Origin: Moritella sp.
GTDB lineage: Bacteria; Pseudomonadota; Gammaproteobacteria; Enterobacterales; Moritellaceae
Direction of reading: 5' to 3'
Assembly: GCF_013215705.1 (NCBI RefSeq)
Contig: NZ_JABSQR010000013.1
Coordinates: 1-64,000 of the forward strand
DNA: 64,000 nucleotides
The notes under the pieces were generated by a model. It was given only the letters and a program-made list of their open reading frames with translations. It was not told the DNA's origin and made no database searches. The position numbers were made by a program, and so were the translations under genes. Positions 32,618 through 41,441 of the stretch are shown here, one piece after another (the stretch's first letter is position 1; each line of letters begins with the position of its first letter).

Positions 32618-34237
32618 ATGGGACTTTCCACCCAACTAAAAATCAAGCATAAGATCGGCATTCTTTCGGCAGTTGTTGTCGTCAGTTTTTTAACTTATCT
32701 TTTCGCCAACATTCTGGTGGTGAAAGAAAATAAAGAACGGTTATTACAACTGTCTGCAATTTATTATCCAGTACTTGAAGCTGCCACGATCAGTAACAGT
32801 AAGATTGCCGAGTTAACTCAAGCAATTGAAACATCCGTAACCATTGGTGATGAAGATATGCTGCTAAGTGCTGATGAAGTATATGCTGATCTCATTAGTC
32901 AATTAGACATAATTAATTCTATTCACCCTGATAAACGCAGCGAGTTATTGTTAATTAAGGCGGAAGCTAAAGAGTATTATAATTCTGCGAAATATCTAGC
33001 TAATGGTTTGATTAACGGCACCATTTCCATGGATGACTTATCTGTGTTAGCAGAGAAGAACCGTTTTATATTAGAAAAATTGTTAGCTGATCTAGGTCAG
33101 TTTAAACAAGACAGCCAAGCTGACTTCACGGCCTTGATTGAAACGTCATTAGCGAGCTCTGATACGAGTCGTAATCGCGGTGTGATGTTAGCTGTCGGTG
33201 TGATTATATTAGTACTAGCGGTATGTTATTGGTTGACGGTATCGATCACAGGCAGTATTCGTAAAGTATCTGATTCATTAAAAGAGATCGCGCAAGGCGA
33301 CGGTGATCTTACGGTCCGTATTGATTATGTAAATAAAGATGAAGTGGGTGAGCTGGTACATTGGTTTAATCTGTTCTTAGACAAACTTCATGGCAGTATT
33401 AGCGAAACCATTCAATCGATCGATTCGTTATCACAAGCATCGACGCAATTAGCGACATCAAGCAGTACTTCTAAATCTCGAATTCAAGAGCAAAGTCAGT
33501 CGATTGATCAGGTATCTCGCTCGATGAACGAAATGTTTGAGACTGTCAGGCATATTGCTGATTATGCGTCTAATGCTTCGGCAGAAGCAAGCAGTGCAAA
33601 CCGCGAAGCTGAGACTGGTACTGTGGTTGTTAAAAAGACTATCGAAGCCATACACGAACTGGCTGATGAGGTGAAAACAGCGTCACAAGTAATCGACGAA
33701 TTAGACGCTCATACTAGCAATGTTGGCGTGATCCTCGATACTATCCGTAGTATCGCTGATCAGACCAATCTGTTAGCCTTAAATGCAGCCATTGAAGCGG
33801 CACGTGCGGGTGAACAAGGACGAGGTTTTGCAGTCGTTGCAGACGAAGTTCGGACTTTAGCATCTCGCACACAAGATTCAACCCAAGAGATCCAACAAGT
33901 ATTGGAAGAATTGCAACGTGCTTCTCGAGGCGCTGTGGAAGCAATGCAACGTGGGATGAGTAAAGCGGATATTGGCGTAGAGCGATCATCTAGTGCTGGC
34001 GATTCTCTAACAAACATTTCGGGTAAAGTTCAAGCCATCAATATCGTCAACGAGCAAATTGCATCAGCGACGGAAGAACAGGCTCAAACATCAAAACTGA
34101 TACATGGTTATATCGATGAAACTCATTCGATAGCAACACAAGTATCTAAAGATACCGAAGTGCTTGACGAGATAGCGCAAGCTATTGAAGTTGCTACACA
34201 AAAGCTAAGGAAAGCAACAAATCAATTTAGTGTGTAG
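32618..34237 (+). CDS. Methyl-accepting chemotaxis protein
   Basis: A 539-residue inner-membrane chemoreceptor. TM1 is at about residues 12-32, a ~155-residue periplasmic helical sensor follows, TM2 is at about 190-210, then HAMP ([23 protein letters not shown]), then the signalling domain with the conserved hairpin [20 protein letters not shown] (about 378-397). It signals to CheA/CheW. A porin gene starts 51 bases downstream and two small periplasmic binding-protein-like genes follow, so the receptor may report on a ligand taken up or bound by these proteins. That link is inferred from gene order. Confidence 0.9.
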   Translation: MGLSTQLKIKHKIGILSAVVVVSFLTYLFANILVVKENKERLLQLSAIYYPVLEAATISNSKIAELTQAIETSVTIGDEDMLLSADEVYADLISQLDIINSIHPDKRSELLLIKAEAKEYYNSAKYLANGLINGTISMDDLSVLAEKNRFILEKLLADLGQFKQDSQADFTALIETSLASSDTSRNRGVMLAVGVIILVLAVCYWLTVSITGSIRKVSDSLKEIAQGDGDLTVRIDYVNKDEVGELVHWFNLFLDKLHGSISETIQSIDSLSQASTQLATSSSTSKSRIQEQSQSIDQVSRSMNEMFETVRHIADYASNASAEASSANREAETGTVVVKKTIEAIHELADEVKTASQVIDELDAHTSNVGVILDTIRSIADQTNLLALNAAIEAARAGEQGRGFAVVADEVRTLASRTQDSTQEIQQVLEELQRASRGAVEAMQRGMSKADIGVERSSSAGDSLTNISGKVQAINIVNEQIASATEEQAQTSKLIHGYIDETHSIATQVSKDTEVLDEIAQAIEVATQKLRKATNQFSV

Positions 34238-34288
34238 TAAGTAACTATAATTTGCTTGCTGCACGAAATTTCTAAGGAGAGAAATTTT

Positions 34289-35620
34289 ATGAGCAAGCAA
34301 ATTGCTATTATTACTATTGATGGATCAAACATTGTATCAACAGTTAGAGCAACCCTATTACAGAAAACCACCGCAACATTATCTTTAGCTGCTTGTATTT
34401 CAGCAGCGTTATTCTCGTCATATACCGCCGCAGAACAATTACGCCGTGTGCAATTACTGGAAGAACAAGTATCTGTACTTGAAGAGCAGCAAGCTGAAAC
34501 AAATCGTGTTAACAATGTCACCGTGAATGGCTTTTTCACCTTAAGTGCAGGCATGGCATCAAATGATGCTGGTTATGCTGGCTATGAAAAAACGCTAGAT
34601 TACGTACCTGAAACCAAAGTCGGTCTGCAAGCTGCATTTGAAGTAACAGAGAATACTTTTCTAATTGCGCAACTGGTTGCTCGTGCTGAACAACACTGGC
34701 GTCCAGAAATGGAATGGGCCTTTTTAAGTCATACCTTTGATAACGATTTAACCGTGCGAGCGGGTCGTTTACGTGTGCCTTTGTATATGTATTCAGATTA
34801 TTTAGAAGTTAACTTTGCACAGCCTTGGTTACGCCCACCAGAAGAAATTTACGCGGTTGTTCCAGTAAGCTCATACGAAGGTATCGATTTTGTCTATACT
34901 ATTCCGTTTGATGAAGCAGACTGGCAATTTCAGGGATTTACCGGTGTTGGTTCCGATCCCGATGAAGAAACAGAGTTTGGTACCGATGTTGAATATGATG
35001 ACGTAATGGGACTCTCGACAACCTTCAGCTATAACAGTTTTAGTGTTCGCGCTAGTTATGTGTTGGCCACCCTAAATTCGGGTCAAGGTTATGTACCGGG
35101 GACAGCCCTTGAGACAAAGCTAGTTAACTTCACTGACTCTGATGCTAGCTTTCTTGGCCTTGGTGCCAGTTATGACGATGGCGATTTACTGGTTGTAACG
35201 GAATGGACTCGATCTAAAGTTGATGGTAGTGGTTTAGCTACCTCCGCTACTAACTATTCCGGTAATTGGCAAGATGTTGACTCTGCTTATATTTCTATGG
35301 CTTATCGCGTTGGTAATATAACTCCTTATGTCACTTATGCCATTATGGAAACCACCGATGACGATGAACGTGCAAGTGCAACAGAAGGCAGTATTGATCC
35401 AGAAAAGATTTATAATACTTACAACCAAGCTATTTTTAATGCGAAGCGTTCTACCTATAGTGCCGGCTTTCGTTATGATATAAACGCTAATATGGCGCTT
35501 AAATTTGATGTTACTTACAGTGATGACTTTGCCAATACTAGCGGTGGCTTAACGGGCAATGTGTCACAAGCTGAAGAAGATACCTTGGTTTACACCACAT
35601 CATTGAACATGGTGTTTTAG
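34289..35620 (+). CDS. Outer-membrane porin-like protein 1
   Basis: I use ATG 34289 because AAGGAG (34274-34279) precedes it. The 443-residue product has an unusually long, basic N-region before a signal-peptide core (LSLAACISAALFSSYTAA), then a short coiled-coil segment (RRVQLLEEQVSVLEEQQAE), then a beta-barrel with alternating aromatic strands (VNGFFTLSAGMA, VRAGRLRVPLYMYSDYLEV) ending in Phe, the usual outer-membrane assembly signal. The coiled-coil-then-barrel layout resembles trimeric OprP/DcaP-type porins. A close paralogue is at 36991. Confidence 0.75.
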   Translation: MSKQIAIITIDGSNIVSTVRATLLQKTTATLSLAACISAALFSSYTAAEQLRRVQLLEEQVSVLEEQQAETNRVNNVTVNGFFTLSAGMASNDAGYAGYEKTLDYVPETKVGLQAAFEVTENTFLIAQLVARAEQHWRPEMEWAFLSHTFDNDLTVRAGRLRVPLYMYSDYLEVNFAQPWLRPPEEIYAVVPVSSYEGIDFVYTIPFDEADWQFQGFTGVGSDPDEETEFGTDVEYDDVMGLSTTFSYNSFSVRASYVLATLNSGQGYVPGTALETKLVNFTDSDASFLGLGASYDDGDLLVVTEWTRSKVDGSGLATSATNYSGNWQDVDSAYISMAYRVGNITPYVTYAIMETTDDDERASATEGSIDPEKIYNTYNQAIFNAKRSTYSAGFRYDINANMALKFDVTYSDDFANTSGGLTGNVSQAEEDTLVYTTSLNMVF

Positions 35621-35627
35621 GGAGAGG

Positions 35628-36044
35628 ATGATGAGAACTCTACTTAAAGGTGCATTATTGTCGTTGATGTTAATAGGGAACGCACAGGCTGAGGTAGTGG
35701 TGATCGTCAACCTGTTAGGTCCGGATTATTTATCACCAACGCAAGTGCGCAAACTGTATTTAGGGAAGAGTAAACATCTTCCCGGTCAAGGCAAAGCATA
35801 TATCATAGATATGGCTGGTGATAGTGACATTAAGCGTGAATTCCATGAGAAGGTCACGCATAAAAGTGCTTCACAGCTACAAGCTTATTGGTCGCGTCTT
35901 ATTTTTACCGGCAAAGGAAAACCGCCGCGTACAGTACGTACACCTGAATTGATATTGTCGTTGGTTGGCAGTAATGAGAATGCGATAGGTTACATTGACG
36001 AATTGTTAGTGAATGATCGCGTCAAAATTGCTTACCGACCTTAA
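35628..36044 (+). CDS. Small PBP-like periplasmic protein 1
   Basis: A 138-residue secreted protein (signal peptide to NAQA, about residue 21) of the phosphate-ABC-transporter-substrate-binding-like group, only a single lobe in size. Conserved blocks are LYLGKSKHLPG, REFHEKVTHKS, AYWSRLIFTGKGKPP and AIGYID. It starts 7 bases after the porin stop, with GGGAGAGG as Shine-Dalgarno. Paralogues follow at 36110 and 38169. I infer a periplasmic phosphate- or anion-binding accessory of the porin or chemoreceptor. Confidence 0.7.
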   Translation: MMRTLLKGALLSLMLIGNAQAEVVVIVNLLGPDYLSPTQVRKLYLGKSKHLPGQGKAYIIDMAGDSDIKREFHEKVTHKSASQLQAYWSRLIFTGKGKPPRTVRTPELILSLVGSNENAIGYIDELLVNDRVKIAYRP

Positions 36045-36109
36045 CGCTATCCCCACTTAATGCCGAGCTGTTGGGTGGGGAATTGATTACAAATTTCATG
36101 GAGGAAAAA

Positions 36110-36526
36110 ATGCAGAGAATGATCAAGGGCATACTATTTCTATTACCATTTTTTATTTCATCAGTGATGGCTGAGATAGTGGTGGTCGTTAATCCATTAG
36201 GTCCTGATGAATTTACCCGCATTCAGGTCAAAAAGTTATATCTTGGCCAGGCTAAAAAATTACCAAATGGGAACTTAGCGAAAATATATGAGTTACCAAA
36301 GCAATCAAGATTACATAAAGACTTTCATGCTTTAGTGACTGGCCGTACTCCGGCACAAGTCAATGCGTATTGGTCTAAAAATGTGTTTACGGGATTAGGT
36401 CAAAAGCCAGAAGTTGTTTCTTCTACACAGTTGTTACGGCGTAAGATTGCCCGTAATAAAAATGCGATTGGTTATTTAGATATTGCTGAAGTCGATGATT
36501 CCGTGAAAATAGTATATCGCCCATAA
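36110..36526 (+). CDS. Small PBP-like periplasmic protein 2
   Basis: ATG 36110 is chosen for the GGAGG at 36101-36105 and because the 138-residue product then equals its paralogues in length; the frame opens earlier at 36071. The signal peptide ends near SVMA. It shares LYLGQAKKLPNG, DFHALVTGRTPAQVNAYWSKNVFTG and AIGYLD with the other two. It is the most diverged of the three copies. Confidence 0.7.
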   Translation: MQRMIKGILFLLPFFISSVMAEIVVVVNPLGPDEFTRIQVKKLYLGQAKKLPNGNLAKIYELPKQSRLHKDFHALVTGRTPAQVNAYWSKNVFTGLGQKPEVVSSTQLLRRKIARNKNAIGYLDIAEVDDSVKIVYRP

Positions 36527-36990
36527 TTAATGACGTTTATAAACAAGAGTCACAGCGCTATTAAGGTGATAAATAACCCCTATTATAATGCTATTGGCTC
36601 ATTGCTTTTCACTATCCAGATAGATTATCTCCTCTCTTCTTCCAACTACGATTTATAAGTAAATCCAATGCGTTACTAGGGTCATAACGCTACACAATCA
36701 AATAGGATATGCATCTTTATTGTATACGGTTGATTTATATTATATTAGGTATTTACAAAGAGATCAAAACTGTTAATAAAAAGTGTCATAGTAGTTAAGC
36801 TCAACAAAGAACAGTTACATTGCCGTAACAAATTGTCATAGTGTGATCTGCGTCGCTAAAATAAAATACGTAAGCATGAATAATACCATCATACTAATCT
36901 ATTAGTGATTAACCGTAAAAATACAACATGTATGACCAGTTTTGAATGAATACAAAATGGACTAAGTGTTTTAGAATAAGGAAATTTTAG
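36527..36990. other. Intergenic region before second porin
   Basis: 464 bp, AT-rich, no gene seen. It should hold a separate promoter for the second porin unit. AAGTGTCATAGTAG (36780-36793) and AAATTGTCATAGTG (36829-36842) share TGTCATAGT as a short direct repeat 51 bp apart, which could be regulatory. Confidence 0.4.
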
Positions 36991-38157
36991 ATGAAAAAAG
37001 CATTTATAATGCTACCTCTTGCCGTTGCTTGTGCGTCACAATTTGCGATGGCTGCAACAACTGATTCGCAGCGTCTTGCGCAACTTGAGCAAGAATTAGC
37101 TATTTTACAAGAAGCGAGCTCTTATGATTCGCTATCTGATCGGATGTCTATCAATGGCTTTTTCACTGGTAAAGTAGGTGTAGCTAGTAACGATGCTGGA
37201 TACAATGGATACGATAAAGATGCTGATTTCTCTGAAGGCAGCAAGCTTGGTCTGCAGGGTACGTTCGCACTTACAGAGCAAACAAACATTGTTGCTCAGT
37301 TAGTTGCTCGTGGTAATGATGATTGGTCTACTGAAATGGAATGGGCATTTTTAAGCCATGATTTTGATAATGGTTTTACTGCGCGTTTCGGTCGTTTGCG
37401 TGTGCCTCTGTACATGTATTCAGATTACCTAGAAGTGGGTTACGCACAACCTTGGGCTACACCTCCAGCAGAACTTTATAGTGTTGTTCCATTATCATCT
37501 TTCGATGGCATTGATGTTATTTATGATATGGAATTAGGTGAAGTAGCTGTAGCACTACAAGCAAGTTACGGTCATTCATCACGTGATGCGGGTGCCCTTG
37601 GCGATGTTGATTATAGCGATGTACTCGGTGCTTCAGCATTGTTCTCTTATGAGGAATGGGAATTTCGTGCCACATACTATCAAACTCAGCTAAATACAAC
37701 TTCACCATCGACAGTAGCTCTACCGTTAGTTTTTGATAAAGCAGACAGTTATTTTGCTGGTGTTGGCCTGAGCTATGATAACGGCACTCTATTCGCCATT
37801 TCTGAGTTTGCCGTTTCTGACGTAGAAGGTCAGTATTCTGATACTCAATCTGGTTATATTACGCTTGGCTACCGTATTAATGATTTCACACCTTATGTGA
37901 CTTATGCTTTTCTTGAAACGACTGATGATAGTGAACGAACTGAACCTGCAGATGCTCTGGCAAAAGCTTTATTTGATTGGCAGCGTACCTCATACAGTGT
38001 TGGTACACGTTATGATATTAATTCGAACTTAGCACTAAAAGCAGATGTTACTTATGCGACTAATTTTGGTGATACCTCGGGTGGTATGTCTCCAAATATA
38101 GTTGCTAATAACGATGATACATTGGTTTATACACTTTCATTTGATGCAGTATTTTAA
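36991..38157 (+). CDS. Outer-membrane porin-like protein 2
   Basis: A 388-residue paralogue of the 34289 product. It has a standard signal peptide (to AMA, about residue 21), a coiled coil (SQRLAQLEQELAILQEA), then barrel strands with the same FGRLRVPLYMYSDYLEVGYA block and a C-terminal Phe. Relative to paralogue 1 it lacks the long N-region and some extracellular loop sequence. A small PBP-like gene follows after 11 bases, so the porin-plus-PBP unit is duplicated. Confidence 0.78.
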   Translation: MKKAFIMLPLAVACASQFAMAATTDSQRLAQLEQELAILQEASSYDSLSDRMSINGFFTGKVGVASNDAGYNGYDKDADFSEGSKLGLQGTFALTEQTNIVAQLVARGNDDWSTEMEWAFLSHDFDNGFTARFGRLRVPLYMYSDYLEVGYAQPWATPPAELYSVVPLSSFDGIDVIYDMELGEVAVALQASYGHSSRDAGALGDVDYSDVLGASALFSYEEWEFRATYYQTQLNTTSPSTVALPLVFDKADSYFAGVGLSYDNGTLFAISEFAVSDVEGQYSDTQSGYITLGYRINDFTPYVTYAFLETTDDSERTEPADALAKALFDWQRTSYSVGTRYDINSNLALKADVTYATNFGDTSGGMSPNIVANNDDTLVYTLSFDAVF

Positions 38158-38168
38158 GGAGAACTTTG

Positions 38169-38582
38169 ATGAAACTATTAGCTAAAGTTGCCTTAACAGC
38201 AGCATTAATCTCGGGTGTAGCACAAGCAGGTGTTGTGGTTATTGCTAACCCAACGGGCCCTGATGCATTGTCGAAAGCACAAGTATCTAAACTGTATTTA
38301 GGTAAATCTAAAAAGTTACCAAATGGCGTGAAAGCTCAAGTCTTTGAGCAAGCTGTAGGCAGTGCTATTCGTGGTGAATTCCACGCGGGCGTGACTGGCA
38401 AAAGTGATTCTCAGCTACAAGCTTATTGGTCACGTTTAATATTTACCGGTAAAGGTAAACCGCCAAAAACAATTGGCTCATCTTCTTTGATCAAAAGCCA
38501 AGTCGCATCGCATGCGAATGCGATTGCTTATATTGACTCTTCAGAAGTTGATGACACGGTAAAAGTGGTGTTTACACCTTAA
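38169..38582 (+). CDS. Small PBP-like periplasmic protein 3
   Basis: A 137-residue paralogue starting at ATG 38169 with AAGGAG at 38157-38162. Signal peptide to AQA. LYLGKSKKLPNG, GEFHAGVTGKSDSQLQAYWSRLIFTGKGKPPK and AIAYID are conserved with the 35628 product. A terminator follows. Confidence 0.72.
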   Translation: MKLLAKVALTAALISGVAQAGVVVIANPTGPDALSKAQVSKLYLGKSKKLPNGVKAQVFEQAVGSAIRGEFHAGVTGKSDSQLQAYWSRLIFTGKGKPPKTIGSSSLIKSQVASHANAIAYIDSSEVDDTVKVVFTP

Positions 38583-38600
38583 TATTACTGTTTTGTTGTT

Positions 38601-38630
38601 AATGCCAAACCTTAGGTTTGGCATTTTTTT
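38601..38630 (+). terminator. Rho-independent terminator
   Basis: AATGCCAAAC, loop CTTAG, GTTTGGCATT, then a T-run: closes the second porin/PBP unit. Confidence 0.92.
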
Positions 38631-38703
38631 TGGGTAAAATTTAATGGCATGAATATTAAAACCAGAGTATTCTTCATACATCATAACTAAAGAGATTAAC
38701 CTA

Positions 38704-39066
38704 GTGGATTTTGAAAAAGAATTTGCCGAGCTGAAAGTCGAAGCCGAAGAGATCATTGATAACTTATTAGAAGATGGCAGTGATCCTGATGCTGTATATT
38801 CTATTGAACATCACTTTGCTGGGGATGATTTTGCACAGTTAGAAAAAGCGGCTATTGCAGCGTTTAAACTGGGCTACGATGTCTCTGATCCTGAAGAAGT
38901 TGAACTAGAAGACGGTCAAACCGTATTTGCGTTTGACTGTATTGTTGAAACGGAACTGGATATCGATACCATCACGCGTGATATCGAAGCCTTACTTAAA
39001 ATGTCTATCGAACAAGATGTTACCTACGACGGTTGGGGCACTTACTTCGAAGACGATGCATCATAA
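38704..39066 (+). CDS. rraB: Regulator of RNase E activity B
   Basis: A 120-residue very acidic protein starting at GTG 38704. It matches RraB throughout: EFAELKVEAEEIIDNLLEDGSDPDA near the N-terminus, IEHHFAGDDF, and the closing DVTYDGWGTYFEDDA. RraB binds the C-terminal half of RNase E and limits mRNA decay. Its end overlaps the convergent GGDEF/EAL gene by 6 bases. Confidence 0.88.
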   Translation: MDFEKEFAELKVEAEEIIDNLLEDGSDPDAVYSIEHHFAGDDFAQLEKAAIAAFKLGYDVSDPEEVELEDGQTVFAFDCIVETELDIDTITRDIEALLKMSIEQDVTYDGWGTYFEDDAS

Positions 39067-41178
39067 TGTCGGCAAAGACATATTTTTTTCTGCAGGTTGT
39101 AGATAAGTAATATTATTGTGTGTGACATGATGTTGTTCATACCACACACAAAATTGGTCGCTCGGTAACGGGCGGCTAAATAAATACCCCTGAAATTGAT
39201 CACACTGCTGGGCTTGTAGCCATTTCATTTGTGATTCTTTCTCGACCCCTTCTGCTGTTACGGTAATATTTAACTCTCTTGCTAAGCTGATCACCGAGCG
39301 GGTGATAGCGGTTGTGGTTTTATCTAATTCAAGTTCATCAACAAATGATTTATCAATTTTTAGTTTATGAGCCGGCATATTTTTCAAATAAGACAACGAG
39401 CAATAACCCGTACCAAAATCATCGATAGACAAGCGTACCCCAAGGTTAATCAACTCTTCTAACATATGCCCCGTGGTATGATTTGATTCCATTAAGGCAC
39501 TTTCTGTCACCTCAATTTCAAGTCGGTGTGCAGGGATGTCATAATAGTCAATGTAATATTTTATTTTACTGATCAGCTGCGGATCATTAAATTGAATCGG
39601 CGATAAGTTTACCGCCATGAAGATATCGATACCTTGTGCTCGCCATCGTGAGAGTTGCTGACAGGCTTTTTCTAATACAACTTCACCCAGTTGTCCTATC
39701 AGGTTATTTTTTTCGGCAAGCTCAATAAATTTAATTGGCATGATAAGCCCTTGTTCAGGGTGATGCCAACGAGCGAGAGCCTCGACCCCGAGGACTGCTT
39801 TGCTGTTTGCATCGACAATCGGTTGGTAATATAAGTCGATGGCTTTGTTATTAATGGCGTGTTTTAAATCGTGGATTAAGCGTTTTTCAGCTTCGGCATG
39901 TGCTTCTAATACGGGATCAAATAAAGTGTAATATTGTTCGGTATGTTTACGCGAACGTGATAGCGCCAGTTCGCTGCAAGTGAGTAACTGGTTGGTCTCT
40001 TGTACTGTATTCGGGTAGTTTGCTGCGCCGATACATATCGCTAAATCAATGACATGACCTTGAATCGCTATTTGCATATTGAGTTTATCGATTAATTTAT
40101 CACACAGGTAATTAAGCTGATCCGGGGAGCTGGCTTGATTTGTCAGGATCGCAAAACGATCACCCTGGATACGCGCTAGGAACGCATCTTCAGGGACTAT
40201 TTTTTTGATCTGTTCACCGACATAGATCAGCACTTGATCGCCAATCTCGGTACCATAATTACTATTTAGCTGGCCGAGTTTTTTGATATCAATAAGCAGT
40301 ATGCCCCAATGCGAATCCTGGTCGATGTCTTCCAAGGATTGCAGGAAAGTCGGACGGTTAAGTAATTTAGTCAGTTGATCATGCTTGGTTAGCGTGGCTA
40401 TTTTTTCTAAGGTATTACGGCGTTCTTTAATGTCGCGAGAGATACTGACGGTACCGACTAATGTGTTATTTTGAATGACGGGATGTTTGTGTACATCAAC
40501 ATAGATTTGTCGGCCGGCTAACTCAAATTCTATTTTGTAGTTAACACTTTTATAATTTGATTTTAGCTGGGTATCATAATCAATACTGACTTGTGCTGTT
40601 GCCGCTGGCAGTATCTGTTCAATGGTTTTTCCAATAATGTCGGTTTTTTTCTTTTTCGCTAATTTGAGTGCGGCGCGGTTACATTCAACGATACGACCTT
40701 CCATGTCTTTGTAAATAACAGAGTCGGGCAGGGCATCAAAAATAGAATTAAGTAATGCGGTTTTTTCTTGCAGTTTTTGTTCTGAGCGAAATTTACTTGA
40801 TACATCAATGGCAATCCCGAGTAAGCCAATTGTTTTACCTGCGCGGTTTTTCAACGGGATCTTGGTGATCTCAAATTGTTGATGACCGTGAATAGTTTCC
40901 AGCGTCATGGCTTTAGCGATGACACTGCGACCGTGTATTAGTGCTTCTTGATCGGTTTGATAAAGCTCTTCAGTAGGCAGCTGCTTTTCTTTAAAGGCGG
41001 GTTTAAGTTGAGCATCGGTTTTACCAATAATGAACTGTTCTGATGGTAAATCAAATAATGATAAACAATGTTTATTACAGCCGAGGTATTGTCCGTGAAT
41101 ATCTTTCCAAAAGATACCTATTGGCAGATGCTGAATTGCATTAATCAATATATGATTCAGATAATTCTTGCTACCCAT
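39061..41178 (-). CDS. PAS-PAS-GGDEF-EAL c-di-GMP enzyme
   Basis: A 705-residue cytoplasmic protein. Two PAS domains (about residues 8-125 and 135-255; GIFWKDIHGQYLGCN and SVIYKDMEGRIVECNRA) are followed by a GGDEF domain whose signature is reduced to ARIQGDRFA, so it is probably not a cyclase, and an EAL domain with intact GVEALARWHHPEQG, NLSPIQF, DDFGTGYCSLSYL and KIDKSFV. It should act as a c-di-GMP phosphodiesterase tuned by the PAS sensors. No membrane helices. Confidence 0.88.
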   Translation of the reverse strand: MGSKNYLNHILINAIQHLPIGIFWKDIHGQYLGCNKHCLSLFDLPSEQFIIGKTDAQLKPAFKEKQLPTEELYQTDQEALIHGRSVIAKAMTLETIHGHQQFEITKIPLKNRAGKTIGLLGIAIDVSSKFRSEQKLQEKTALLNSIFDALPDSVIYKDMEGRIVECNRAALKLAKKKKTDIIGKTIEQILPAATAQVSIDYDTQLKSNYKSVNYKIEFELAGRQIYVDVHKHPVIQNNTLVGTVSISRDIKERRNTLEKIATLTKHDQLTKLLNRPTFLQSLEDIDQDSHWGILLIDIKKLGQLNSNYGTEIGDQVLIYVGEQIKKIVPEDAFLARIQGDRFAILTNQASSPDQLNYLCDKLIDKLNMQIAIQGHVIDLAICIGAANYPNTVQETNQLLTCSELALSRSRKHTEQYYTLFDPVLEAHAEAEKRLIHDLKHAINNKAIDLYYQPIVDANSKAVLGVEALARWHHPEQGLIMPIKFIELAEKNNLIGQLGEVVLEKACQQLSRWRAQGIDIFMAVNLSPIQFNDPQLISKIKYYIDYYDIPAHRLEIEVTESALMESNHTTGHMLEELINLGVRLSIDDFGTGYCSLSYLKNMPAHKLKIDKSFVDELELDKTTTAITRSVISLARELNITVTAEGVEKESQMKWLQAQQCDQFQGYLFSRPLPSDQFCVWYEQHHVTHNNITYLQPAEKNMSLPTL

Positions 41179-41375
41179 AACCTATCACTCCATTCCTTGG
41201 TGTCGACATTCTATAGCTAAGCTGTTTTTTTTATAACGACAACTTACTGTTATTTACAAATATGTTACATCTTATCGCACGGGATGGAAATATTTTTTCA
41301 AAAGATGGATGAGTAATTGTGATGTCTATTTACTATTTACTCGAAATGAAAAGCAACTTATTAGAAACGGCAAAT

Positions 41376-41409
41376 AAAAAAGGGAAAACTGATTAATCAG
41401 TCTTCCCTT
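41376..41409 (-). terminator. valS terminator
   Basis: AAGGGAA-ACTGAT and ATCAGT-TTCCCTT form a long stem 33 bases beyond the valS stop codon, with a T-run on the minus strand. Confidence 0.88.
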
Positions 41410-41441
41410 GTTGATAAGGTCGATTTTAACGATTAAATCGA

